NCBI RefSeq assembly: GCF_000153125.2
Contig: NZ_CM002299.1
Coordinates: forward strand, 186,809 to 250,808
Direction: 5' to 3'
Origin: Congregibacter litoralis KT71
Lineage (GTDB): Bacteria; Pseudomonadota; Gammaproteobacteria; Pseudomonadales; Halieaceae
Length of the DNA stretch: 64,000 nucleotides
In this document: positions 23,460 to 33,130 of the stretch, in pieces
Numbering within the stretch: position 1 is the stretch's first letter
Layout of the letters: every line of letters starts with the position of its first letter
Notes under the pieces: model-generated
Seen by the model: the letters and a program-made list of their open reading frames with translations, nothing else
Database searches by the model: none
Told to the model about the DNA's origin: nothing
Position numbers and translations under genes: made by a program

Positions 23460-23488
23460 ATTGTAGTGCTTGGGCGCTGCTTATTCAA
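23460..23488 (-). promoter_or_regulatory. promoter of rpmH
   Basis: On the minus strand TTGAAT (23488-23483), exactly 17 bases, then TACAAT (23465-23460) and GCGCGGCCC. The GC-rich discriminator after the -10 is typical of stringently controlled ribosomal-protein promoters. The leader to rpmH would be about 130 bases. Confidence 0.72.
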
Positions 23489-24079
23489 TGGACCAGCACC
23501 CTGATGCCTTGAGTAATTTGCCGCAAATTTTGCTGACGCAAACACCCGACAAATCTGAGGTTTTACACAGGCGGCGAAATTCAGCACTGGCGTGGCCTGG
23601 GGCTGCTTATGAACACTTTCCCCCGAAGATATACACAACTTACTCACAAATCTTTAGCTAAACGGTTTGCCCAAAATAAATTAACACGAATACCCAATTT
23701 TTTATTAAGTGATTGATATTTATAGTTTTTATAGTAGTTATTTTTTTGCCAGGTTTGTGGATAAGTCTGAATTGGGGCGCTATGATGGCCCCGTCGACGG
23801 TGCCGGTCGCAAGGATATCAACAGATACCCTTGGGGCCGCTTTCTCCGGCATGTTCTCGCTCGTTTGCATAAAAGAATGCGGTGCTCAAAGTGGTTAAGA
23901 GTGAAGAATTGAACTTAGCAAGGAAATACTGAGTAAAGCGTAAAGAGAGAGCAGGGTAAGTCGTTACGTTTCGGCATAAAAGGCTGCAAAACGCTGCAAT
24001 AAGCCGCATCAGGCAGAAAATCGCGTTAAAAGTGATTGTTTGGTGTCAGCAGTAAGTTGGCGGCTGGCTGTTAGCACTT

Positions 24080-24107
24080 AGAAGTCAGAAGTCAGAAGTA
24101 AGAAGAC
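24080..24107. repeat. four tandem heptamers AGAAGTC/AGAAGTA/AGAAGAC upstream of dnaA
   Basis: AGAAGTC, AGAAGTC, AGAAGTA and AGAAGAC follow one another without gaps, about 100 bases before the dnaA start. Two are identical and two differ by one or two bases. They could be protein-binding iterons in the dnaA leader or a simple slippage product. Confidence 0.75.
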
Positions 24108-24207
24108 AAGAGTTATAAGCTAACAAATGGCTGAATATCAGAAAAAACCATGAGAATTGATTGTCTGACAGGCATGTTAAAGATCAGACGACAAGAGAGA
24201 GTGAACT

Positions 24208-25764
24208 TTGTCAGAAAGCATATGGGCACACTGCAAAACACGTTTGCAGGATGAATTACCGTCGCAACAATTTAATACTTGGATAAGACCGCTTCAGGCT
24301 ACGTATACGGGCGAGGCTTTGCAGTTGCTGGCGCCGAATCGTTTTATCTGCGATTTCGTCAGTGATAAGTACGGGGAGCTGATTGCGCAGCTGTTGCGTG
24401 AGGTCCAATCCGGTGACGCTGAGTTGGGGTTGGAGATTGCAGCGGGTGCATCAGGGACAGGGGGAGTGACGTCCGCGCGCCCATTAGCGACAGCCCCCGC
24501 TTCATCACCGACTACAGCGCCAAACACAGCAATGTCCGCAACAGTGCAAACAGCGATACCTCCTGTTTCTCGGGGTCCTGCCCTGGCTGTGGTTGGTGGT
24601 ACGGCGGCAACAGAGGTCGAGGCAAATGCAGGTACCTCCGCAGAAAACCCCACGGCAAAGCCGCGACAGGCACCCTCACTGGTAGAAACAACGCTCCACT
24701 ACGGTCAAGCCAGTAAATCGGAAGTTCACGAGGCGCTACAGCACCAGCACAACCTGGTGAGCAATTACACTTTCAGCACCTTTGTAGAGGGAAAATCCAA
24801 TCAACTTGCCCTTGCTGCCGCGAATCAGGTTTCGGAAAACCCCGGCGGTGCCTATAACCCACTTTTTTTATACGGCGGTGTCGGTCTGGGTAAAACCCAT
24901 CTCATGCATGCCGTTGGTAATGCCCTGAAACTCAACAAGCCCGATGCGCGGATCGTGTATCTCCATTCAGAGCGGTTTGTGGCCGATATGGTTAAGGCCT
25001 TACAGCTGAATGCTATTGCGGACTTCAAGCGCTATTATCGCTCTGTAGATGCACTGTTAATCGATGACATCCAGTTTTTTGCTAAAAAAGATCGTTCCCA
25101 GGAAGAGTTCTTCCACACCTTCAATGCATTGCTTGAAGGTGGCCAGCAAATGATTCTTACCTGCGATCGGTATCCGAAGGAGATCGACGGTCTTGAGGAG
25201 CGGCTCAAATCCCGCTTTGGCTGGGGGCTCACGGTGGCCGTGGAACCGCCGGACCTGGAAACCCGCGTTGCTATTTTGATGAATAAGGCGACCCAGGCCC
25301 GGCTCAACCTACCCCCGGATGCGGCCTTTTTTATTGCGCAGAGAATTCGCTCTAATGTGAGAGAGCTAGAGGGCGCCTTGAAGCGAGTGATAGCGAGCGC
25401 TAACTTCACGCGCAGGCCGATCGATGTCGAACTGGTAAAAGAGAGCCTTAAAGACCTCCTTGCCCTCCAGGACAAGCAGGTCAGCCTCGACAATATTCAA
25501 CGGACGGTTGCCGAGTACTTCAAGATCAAGGTGGCGGACTTGAATTCCCGTCGACGCAATCGCTCCGTAGCAAGGCCGCGACAGGTGGCAATGGCATTAG
25601 CGAAAGAGTTGACGAACTACAGTTTGCCTGAGATCGGCGACAGCTTTGGAGGGCGCGACCATACGACCGTTCTCCATGCCTGTCGAAAGATTCGCGAACT
25701 TAGAGAAACAAATTCAGATATCCACGAAGACTATAAAAACCTCCTGCGTCTTCTAACGACCTGA
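24208..25764 (+). CDS. dnaA: chromosomal replication initiator protein DnaA
   Basis: Binds DnaA boxes and opens oriC; 518 residues. Domain I (about 1-80) contains FNTWIRPLQ, domain II (about 85-165) is a low-complexity Ala/Thr/Pro linker, and the AAA+ domain has GGVGLGKT at 223-230 and LLIDDIQFF with D286-D287. The C-terminal DNA-binding domain carries [15 protein letters not shown]. The start is TTG 24208, preceded by a purine-rich AAGAGAGAG; a GTG at 24201 is out of frame and no in-frame ATG lies near. Length exceeds E. coli DnaA (467) mainly through the linker. It is the first gene of dnaA-dnaN-recF-gyrB. Confidence 0.98.
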   Translation: MSESIWAHCKTRLQDELPSQQFNTWIRPLQATYTGEALQLLAPNRFICDFVSDKYGELIAQLLREVQSGDAELGLEIAAGASGTGGVTSARPLATAPASSPTTAPNTAMSATVQTAIPPVSRGPALAVVGGTAATEVEANAGTSAENPTAKPRQAPSLVETTLHYGQASKSEVHEALQHQHNLVSNYTFSTFVEGKSNQLALAAANQVSENPGGAYNPLFLYGGVGLGKTHLMHAVGNALKLNKPDARIVYLHSERFVADMVKALQLNAIADFKRYYRSVDALLIDDIQFFAKKDRSQEEFFHTFNALLEGGQQMILTCDRYPKEIDGLEERLKSRFGWGLTVAVEPPDLETRVAILMNKATQARLNLPPDAAFFIAQRIRSNVRELEGALKRVIASANFTRRPIDVELVKESLKDLLALQDKQVSLDNIQRTVAEYFKIKVADLNSRRRNRSVARPRQVAMALAKELTNYSLPEIGDSFGGRDHTTVLHACRKIRELRETNSDIHEDYKNLLRLLTT

Positions 25765-25897
25765 TCAAGGTAAAGGCCCTTGTTTGCGGACCGAAGCCAG
25801 GGTGGAATATTTGGTTTTTTTCATAGCCCGGTCATGGGCATGATGCGCTAAACTAGGGTGTTTTTTATCTCGAATGCTGCCGGTTTAAGGACATTTA

Positions 25898-27001
25898 ATG
25901 AAATTCCGAGTTTCTCGTGACGCCTTACTCAAACCACTGAATCTGGTGGCCGGAGTTGTGGAGCGTCGACAGACGTTACCCGTGCTTTCTAATGTTTTGT
26001 TGAATTTAGATGGAGACCGTCTCTCCATCACCGGAACGGATCTCGAGGTTGAACTAGTCGGCCGCGTTAATCTGGAGACTGCTGGTGAAGCTGGAGAGAT
26101 CACGGTTCCTGCACGAAAGCTGGCAGATATCTGTAAGAGCCTGCCTGACGGCGCAGATCTGGAAATTGCCGTAGCGGACGGTAAGGCCACGGTCCGCAGC
26201 GGTAGAAGCCGATTTACCCTGGCCACGCTTCCCGCGCGGGAATTCCCCAACATCGAGGACAGCATCGGTACCCATCAGTTTACGCTGAAGCAGGGCCAGC
26301 TTCGACGTCTTATCGAGCGCACCGGTTTTGCCATGGCCCAGCAAGATGTTCGCTACTATTTGAACGGCATGTACTGGGAGCTGCGCGCGGGTCGTTTGCG
26401 CGCTGTCGCTACCGACGGCCATCGGCTGGCGATTTGTACCTTTCCCGGAACGCTCAAGGACCTGGAAGATACGCAGGTGATCCTGCCGCGCAAAGGGGTG
26501 CTTGAGCTTTCCCGCCTGATGCAAAGTGATGATGAGGACGTCACGATTATCCTCGGCAGTAATCATCTGCGGGCCACCACTGCAGAATTCACCTTTACCT
26601 CGAAGCTTGTCGACGGGAAGTTCCCGGATTATGAGCGGGTGCTTCCCCGCGCAGCCGACAAAATCGTCCAAAGCTCACGAACGGAGTTACGCCAGGCCTT
26701 TACCCGTACCGCTATTCTGTCTAACGAGAAATACCGCGGTGTGCGTCTCAAACTTTCCGAGGGCAGCCTGGAAATAGTTGCAAATAATCCGGAGCAGGAA
26801 CAGGCGGAAGAGAGCCTACCGGTTGATTACTCCGGCGACGCCCTGGAGATCGGCTTTAATGTCGGTTACCTGCTGGATGTCCTGGGTGTTCTGAGTGGCG
26901 AGAAAATACGCTTTTCGCTGTCGGATCCCAATAGCAGCGCCCTTTTAGAAGAAACCGACGGCGGAGACTCTCTGTACGTTGTAATGCCTATGCGGCTTTG
27001 A
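25898..27001 (+). CDS. dnaN: DNA polymerase III beta subunit (sliding clamp)
   Basis: Ring clamp that tethers polymerase to DNA; 367 residues with three clamp repeats and the C-terminal VVMPMRL that contributes to the hydrophobic partner pocket. RRQTLPVLSNVLL and TDLEVEL near the N-terminus are typical. It starts with ATG 133 bases after dnaA. A 6-bp hairpin spans its stop codon (26992-27006), just before recF. Confidence 0.98.
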   Translation: MKFRVSRDALLKPLNLVAGVVERRQTLPVLSNVLLNLDGDRLSITGTDLEVELVGRVNLETAGEAGEITVPARKLADICKSLPDGADLEIAVADGKATVRSGRSRFTLATLPAREFPNIEDSIGTHQFTLKQGQLRRLIERTGFAMAQQDVRYYLNGMYWELRAGRLRAVATDGHRLAICTFPGTLKDLEDTQVILPRKGVLELSRLMQSDDEDVTIILGSNHLRATTAEFTFTSKLVDGKFPDYERVLPRAADKIVQSSRTELRQAFTRTAILSNEKYRGVRLKLSEGSLEIVANNPEQEQAEESLPVDYSGDALEIGFNVGYLLDVLGVLSGEKIRFSLSDPNSSALLEETDGGDSLYVVMPMRL

Positions 27002-27028
27002 GCCGCAAGGGCGGAGGGGTGCGCCCCT
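26992..27028 (+). promoter_or_regulatory. paired hairpins at the dnaN-recF junction, the second masking the recF ribosome-binding site
   Basis: GCGGCT and AGCCGC (26992-26997, 27001-27006) form a 6-bp stem with loop TTG across the dnaN stop. Next, AGGGG and CCCCT (27015-27019, 27024-27028) form a 5-bp stem with loop TGCG. The second stem contains the Shine-Dalgarno GGAGGGG and most of the proposed CTG start of recF. Ribosomes ending dnaN translation could open it, giving translational coupling. There is no T tract, so neither is a terminator. Confidence 0.5.
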
Positions 27029-28145
27029 GTTAGCCTCGCTTCATATTCACCATTTACGCAACCTACGGGAAGCCAAACTCGGGCCTTTGGCGCTCCACAA
27101 TGTCATTTACGGCGTTAACGGTAGCGGCAAGACCAGTCTTCTTGAGGCTGCTCATATATTGGGAACCGCGCGTTCCTTTCGTTCGGGTGGCGCAAAATCT
27201 CTTATAAGCCATGGCGAAGAGAGTTACGTCGTGCGGGGGGAAAGGCGCTCCCCTACGGGGGGCTCCATGGCTATTGGCGTCCAGCGGGAAAAAGCGGGCG
27301 CTATAAGCCTCCGTCTGGCCGGAGAGCCGTCCCGGTCCGTGTCACGCCTGGCTGATGAATTGCCGCTGTTGTTGATTAACTCTGATAGTTTCGACCTTCT
27401 GGTGGGCGAGCCGGCGAATCGGAGGCGGTTTTTGGACTGGGGGGTGTTTCACGTGGAACATGAGCTGAGAGACAGTCGCCAGCGATTTCAAAGGGCTTTA
27501 ACACAAAGGAATCATCTTCTTCGTCGTGCTAAACTCGACCCCTCAGAGTTACAGGTATGGACACGGGATTTAGCGGTTCATGCTGAGCGGGTATCGTCCG
27601 GAAGGGAGCGGTTTTTAGAGAGTCTCCGAGAGGTGTTTGAGCCATTAATTGCTGAGCTCGCACCGGAGATTGGGCCGGTAGCCCTGGTTTATCGTCGCGG
27701 TTGGGATGCAAGTAGCTCTTACGAAGAGGTGCTGCAGCGAAGCCTGACGTCTGATCAGGAGCAGGGGTTTACCCAAACAGGGCCGCAGCGCGCAGACATT
27801 CGCGTAACCGTAGGGGGATACTCCGCGGCAGAAACCTTATCGCGGGGACAACAAAAGCTTCTTGTTTGTGCGCTGAAGCTCGCGCAGGGGCAAATTCTTG
27901 CGAGTGAGCAAGGCAATGTGTTGTATCTGATCGATGATTTGCCGTCTGAATTAGACGCTGAGCGCTGTGAGCGTGTATGCAGGACCTTGGCTGCCATGCA
28001 GGTGCAAACACTAATTACCTGCGTCACCCGCTCTGCGATACCGGCTTCGTGGTTGGGATCTGAAAGCGACGTGGCGATGTTTCACGTGAAACAAGGCCAG
28101 GTTGACCTTGCTTCCTCAGCGATTGATAACGGAAAAACGGCGTAA
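27027..28145 (+). CDS. recF: DNA replication and repair protein RecF
   Basis: SMC-like ATPase that loads RecA at gaps through RecOR; 372 residues from the start proposed here. The P loop GVNGSGKTS lies at about 34-42, and the ABC signature is ETLSRGQQKLL. The N-terminal strand typical of RecF (LASLHIHHLRNLREAKL, compare LTRLLIRDFRNIE in E. coli) is encoded upstream of the first conventional start, a TTG at 27087. No ATG, GTG or TTG lies between the dnaN stop and that TTG; a CTG at 27027 with GGAGGGG seven bases before it restores the whole fold. Starting at 27087 would remove about 20 conserved residues. Two parS sites lie within the gene. Confidence 0.93.
   Translation: MLASLHIHHLRNLREAKLGPLALHNVIYGVNGSGKTSLLEAAHILGTARSFRSGGAKSLISHGEESYVVRGERRSPTGGSMAIGVQREKAGAISLRLAGEPSRSVSRLADELPLLLINSDSFDLLVGEPANRRRFLDWGVFHVEHELRDSRQRFQRALTQRNHLLRRAKLDPSELQVWTRDLAVHAERVSSGRERFLESLREVFEPLIAELAPEIGPVALVYRRGWDASSSYEEVLQRSLTSDQEQGFTQTGPQRADIRVTVGGYSAAETLSRGQQKLLVCALKLAQGQILASEQGNVLYLIDDLPSELDAERCERVCRTLAAMQVQTLITCVTRSAIPASWLGSESDVAMFHVKQGQVDLASSAIDNGKTA
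27445..27460. other. parS: parS site (one mismatch) inside recF
   Basis: TGTTTCACGTGGAACA differs at one position from the perfect palindrome TGTTTCACGTGAAACA. It is intermediate between the Bacillus-type and Pseudomonas-type (TGTTCCACGTGGAAC) sites. It lies in the coding sequence of recF, about 3.7 kb from the oriC candidate. The only likely binder in view is the ParB at 14618-15496. Confidence 0.85.
28078..28093. other. parS: perfect parS site near the 3' end of recF
   Basis: TGTTTCACGTGAAACA is a perfect 16-bp palindrome and matches the parS consensus. It lies 618 bases from the other site and 85 bases before gyrB. It encodes ordinary RecF residues (MFHVKQ), so it is embedded in a gene like many chromosomal parS sites. 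Confidence 0.95.
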
Positions 28146-28154
28146 CGCCGCTAA

Positions 28155-30587
<2,433 letters not shown>

Positions 30588-30600
30588 GCGCAGGAGTTCT

Positions 30601-30640
30601 GTTGGGTGTCACGCTATTTGAGAAAATGTCACGATAAATG
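30601..30640 (-). mobile_element. candidate IS21-family end with internal direct repeats
   Basis: TGTCACG occurs at 30607-30613 and again at 30627-30633, 20 bases apart, just after TGTTGGG. IS21-family ends usually carry such spaced repeats next to a TGT terminus. The istA relic on the minus strand lies 140 bases away in the orientation expected if this is the element's right end. No partner end in inverted orientation was found. Confidence 0.4.
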
Positions 30641-30776
30641 AAGTAAATTTTCCACAACATTTTGTTTATTATCAGTCAGTTAGGTTTTTTGGCTGGTCGC
30701 TGATAGGGGGTTTCGATGAAAAACCGACCCAATCTGGCGGGGTAAAATCGCATGCTGCGTGGGGTGGGCACCACAA

Positions 30777-30902
30777 TCACCCCCCAATCGTGGCTTCCGG
30801 CACCACCAGTTCCGGCACACCGACCAGGAAACGGAAGGCGCGGACGTGGGAGCAGCCGATCCAGTCCGGCAGGCCCTGCGTCCAGGTGGTCTCGGCGAAG
30901 TT
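30777..30902 (-). pseudogene. fragment of an IS21-family transposase (IstA)
   Basis: The minus strand reads an uninterrupted 41 codons including [20 protein letters not shown] and GVPELVVP. I recognise this as the catalytic-core region of IstA (family form: ATWTQSLPDWIGSHVRAFEF, GGVPEIVVPDNLK). It is closed on both sides by stop codons (30903-30905 and 30777-30779), and the sequence departs from the family right after VVP. No istB is nearby. This is a relic, not a working transposase. Confidence 0.8.
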
Positions 30903-30910
30903 CTAGTTGG

Positions 30911-30927
30911 TCTGTGTTACCCCATAA
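30911..30927 (+). repeat. left arm of a 17-bp perfect inverted repeat bounding the island
   Basis: TCTGTGTTACCCCATAA here is the exact reverse complement of the 17 bases at 33114-33130. The similarity stops abruptly at both edges of each copy. The two arms enclose 2.2 kb with two intact genes. Confidence 0.85.
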
Positions 30928-31265
30928 GTTGGCCGATGACCGCATAGTTTGTCCGAGGCGGTGTAGTAGACGGAGGCTTAAGCAGGTGGATGAGCCCTGA
31001 CCTATTATCCCCCGGTATTAACGCCATGAGCACGATGAGTCCACATCCAAGCCATGGTTTTAACTTGGGGGATAGGTCATCATCAAGCACAACAAAATCG
31101 ATAAATCTTATGGGCTCTACTTCGCTCTGTACCTAGGGTTGGCTGTAGTGGTTAACTAATTTGGGCCGTCGATCTCTAGAACTGCGTAAGTCTGTCGAGG
31201 TTTCACTGCAAACAATCGTGATAAAGTAATAGTTTTGTTTATTCCAGCCAGTTGGAGGTATCTTT

Positions 31266-31964
31266 ATGGCATTATCTGCGGTACTCCTTCTCTCTTTAAT
31301 AAAAAGCAGTTTCGCCATGTCGTTATTTTTTCGCAGTATCACCTTTGGTATCTTTCCAGCGCTATTTTTCACCACGCTAATTTCGGTTGGGGCCTATGCG
31401 CAGGAAGGGTTTGATGACGAGGAAGTGGTTGTCTACCTCAAGAAGATTCGCGATGAGGAAAGTAATTATTTGCGCGAAGTTACCAAAGCCACTGCACGCG
31501 CTGTTTCAAAAAGTGGTGAGTTTATTGCTCGGCCTCACAAACGAAATTCATCGGGCCTTGTGATCGAGGTAGAGCCTCCCGCGTTCAGCTTCGAGCCTCA
31601 TAAAGAGGGCATGAGCACCAAAGAAATGGCCACTGCCGGGCTTAGCTTGGTATCGGACGTAGGCAGTATTTTCGGATTTGGGAAAGAAGCGAGCAAAGCC
31701 ACTGAGGTGAATGCGCGATTGAACCAAAACAATGCGATTCTTGATAATTGGGGCGATGATGAGCAAGTCATGGTGTCGATGCTGTCGAGGGTCTTGTTGA
31801 CCGATGAAGAATCAGGCGTAGAAATCACTCGAACCATTAGCCACGAGCAGGTGTTCGATTCAAAGAGCGAGTTTTTGGAGCAGAAGGATGCATTGTTAGA
31901 GGGCGCGATCGTAGTCGAAGTCAAAAAAGCCTTGGTGGAATACCTCGATGACTCGGGTTTCTGA
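31266..31964 (+). CDS. secreted or membrane-anchored protein of unknown function (island gene 1)
   Basis: I do not recognise this 232-residue protein. ATG 31266 has a strong GGAGG seven bases upstream. Residues 1-46 hold two hydrophobic stretches ending at AYA-QE, a good signal-peptidase site; a second ATG at codon 18 would give a more ordinary signal peptide but has no clear ribosome-binding site. The mature part is acidic (GFDDEEVVVYL), with a predicted helix (DEESNYLREVTKATARAV). A central Gly/Ser/Thr-rich, mildly hydrophobic segment (about 118-140, TAGLSLVSDVGSIFGFG) follows, then a charged C-terminal half. The mature protein has no cysteine. Its TGA overlaps the ATG of the next gene (TGATG), so the two are probably made together and may act together. 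Confidence 0.75.
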   Translation: MALSAVLLLSLIKSSFAMSLFFRSITFGIFPALFFTTLISVGAYAQEGFDDEEVVVYLKKIRDEESNYLREVTKATARAVSKSGEFIARPHKRNSSGLVIEVEPPAFSFEPHKEGMSTKEMATAGLSLVSDVGSIFGFGKEASKATEVNARLNQNNAILDNWGDDEQVMVSMLSRVLLTDEESGVEITRTISHEQVFDSKSEFLEQKDALLEGAIVVEVKKALVEYLDDSGF

Positions 31965-32794
31965 TGGCGATTATTCACCGAGCTTTACAATGTATTGCAC
32001 TTTTACTCTTGGGCTTGAATGGCGTGAACGCAAATTCCAGTGGTGCTTGTGCTAGCGCGAATCCGACCTTAGTAAAAGATGTTTTTGAATGCGTAGCGAC
32101 GGCCACCCTTAATCAGTACAGCAACGTCAATCCGTTTAGCAACACTCAACGTGCACAGTGCTCGCAGCTTCAGATGATATATATGAGAGTGCTACAGCAA
32201 CAGGGTGTAAGTCGCGAAGACCTTCCAGAGAAACTCCCTGAATGTAAGACTTTTGCCAAAGTGTTGGTAGAGTTGAACGGAGCCCCCCCCTTCTGGCAGG
32301 CTTGTTTGGACTACGACGGCACTGCGGCCCATATGAGCAGCTGCCTTTTGGGCATAAGCCAAAGCGCGGGAAACAACGCGAGTAAACAAATTTTGGCTAA
32401 CTGCACGATCGCTTACACTTATTATGAGACTCTGTTGATGAGTCTCAACGGTGATGGAACTAATCCTGCACTACCCGGCGATTATGCAAAAGTAGAGTGC
32501 GACGAGTTTCTTGCCCAGCTTCAGCGTGTTGAGACCGCTATTGATGACGTGCCTTGCGCCGGCTTTAAGGCGTCTGAAATCAACACACACGCGAGACAAT
32601 GCTTGCTTTCCTCGGAAGCGTTGACCCAATCGAGTGGGCCTATCGACTGCCAGATGATGAGGCGGGTGTATGAAACTAGTCTGGTGCAAGTCTATGGCAA
32701 ACGCCCAGATGGATACCGACTGCTTTCCTGTGCCGTTCTGAACGAAATTAAACGTGAGCTGAAGTCGCCTCGCTTTCCTTCTGAGGGCTCTTAG
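31964..32794 (+). CDS. secreted protein with a triplicated four-cysteine unit, unknown function (island gene 2)
   Basis: Not recognised. 276 residues with a signal peptide (hydrophobic core IALLLLGLNG, cleavage after VNA at about residue 23). The mature chain has 12 cysteines at 29, 43, 66, 94, 114, 127, 147, 179, 198, 213, 229 and 256. They fall into three units of four with spacings 14/23/28, 13/20/32 and 15/16/27. Each unit places a Tyr- and Leu-containing helix after its third cysteine (IYMRVLQ, TYYETLLMSL, VYETSLVQVYG), so the protein looks like three copies of one small disulfide-bonded domain. It should be periplasmic or extracellular. It overlaps gene 1 by one base and is followed by a weak terminator. 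Confidence 0.78.
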   Translation: MAIIHRALQCIALLLLGLNGVNANSSGACASANPTLVKDVFECVATATLNQYSNVNPFSNTQRAQCSQLQMIYMRVLQQQGVSREDLPEKLPECKTFAKVLVELNGAPPFWQACLDYDGTAAHMSSCLLGISQSAGNNASKQILANCTIAYTYYETLLMSLNGDGTNPALPGDYAKVECDEFLAQLQRVETAIDDVPCAGFKASEINTHARQCLLSSEALTQSSGPIDCQMMRRVYETSLVQVYGKRPDGYRLLSCAVLNEIKRELKSPRFPSEGS

Positions 32795-32805
32795 CTCAAT
32801 GCGTG

Positions 32806-32827
32806 GGGGCAGGCCGTCGCCCCTTTT
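32806..32827 (+). terminator. candidate terminator after the island gene pair
   Basis: GGGGC (32806-32810) and GCCCC (32819-32823) form a 5-bp GC stem with an 8-base loop, followed by TTTT. It lies 12 bases after the stop codon of island gene 2. The stem is short. Confidence 0.45.
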
Positions 32828-32852
32828 GCAAATGGCCTCTGGCGAGAAGCTG

Positions 32853-32995
32853 TCAGCCTAGTGTTTGGATCCAGGTTTTAAATTCCTTGATGTGTGCGGT
32901 CAGTTCGCTCTTGGCGATAACATTTTGAGAAACTGGATCAAGCAAGTACAAGTTTGAGTGGTCGTAACTTATTGAATTGGATAAGGTTGCGCATA
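32853..32995 (-). pseudogene. possible C-terminal relic of an unidentified gene
   Basis: The minus strand reads about 47 codons without a stop, including YDHSNLYLLDP, SQNVIAKSELTAHI and KEFKTWIQTLG, then TGA. The composition is protein-like, but there is no start codon or upstream continuation. I cannot name a family. It may be a remnant of a gene cut by the island, or chance. Confidence 0.3.
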
Positions 32996-33113
32996 TTATG
33001 AGATAACTTTAGTGCTAGTGACGCATCTACGTGATTATTTGTTAAAGCATAGCGTTCTAGTAATTTGCGGAATGTAAGGAAAATCAGTTAGGTACGAGTT
33101 TCCTCTCGGCGCT

Positions 33114-33130
33114 TTATGGGGTAACACAGA
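33114..33130 (-). repeat. right arm of the 17-bp perfect inverted repeat
   Basis: TTATGGGGTAACACAGA, exact reverse complement of 30911-30927. Right after it comes TTGTGGGTTTTCACATTATT, similar to the IS21-like end at 30601 and in the same orientation. The enclosed interval holds the two island genes. Confidence 0.85.

Larger units (their letters stand above)
23324..24207. other. oriC: rpmH-dnaA intergenic region with candidate oriC
   Basis: This 884-base stretch has no credible gene. It holds the rpmH promoter, DnaA boxes TTTTACACA (23561-23569), ATATACACA (23629-23637) and TTACTCACA (23640-23648), an AT-rich core (about 23670-23747), and a perfect box TGTGGATAA (23756-23764, reverse of TTATCCACA). 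GCC-AGG lies between the core and that box, and TAGTAG at 23732-23737 is of the DnaA-trio type read away from the box. In Pseudomonas, oriC lies in exactly this interval. TATGAT at 23781-23786 may be a dnaA -10 element. A heptamer array follows at 24080. Confidence 0.75.
30588..31265. other. gene-poor junction of the accessory island (IS relics, no intact gene)
   Basis: The 678 bases after gyrB contain an IS21-like end (30601-30640), an istA fragment (30777-30902), one arm of a 17-bp inverted repeat (30911-30927), and an imperfect inverted repeat (30999-31013 with 31067-31078). Short reading frames are broken in every frame. It reads as eroded mobile-element DNA. Confidence 0.7.

Noticed and set aside
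24080..24107. CRISPR array or DnaA-box cluster made of the AGAAGTC heptamers
   Set aside because: The repeats are 7 bp and directly adjacent without spacers, and they do not match the 9-bp DnaA box.
26526..27086. RecF starting at TTG 27087
   Set aside because: This would remove the first conserved beta-strand and about 20 residues before the P loop; the frame upstream encodes exactly those residues.
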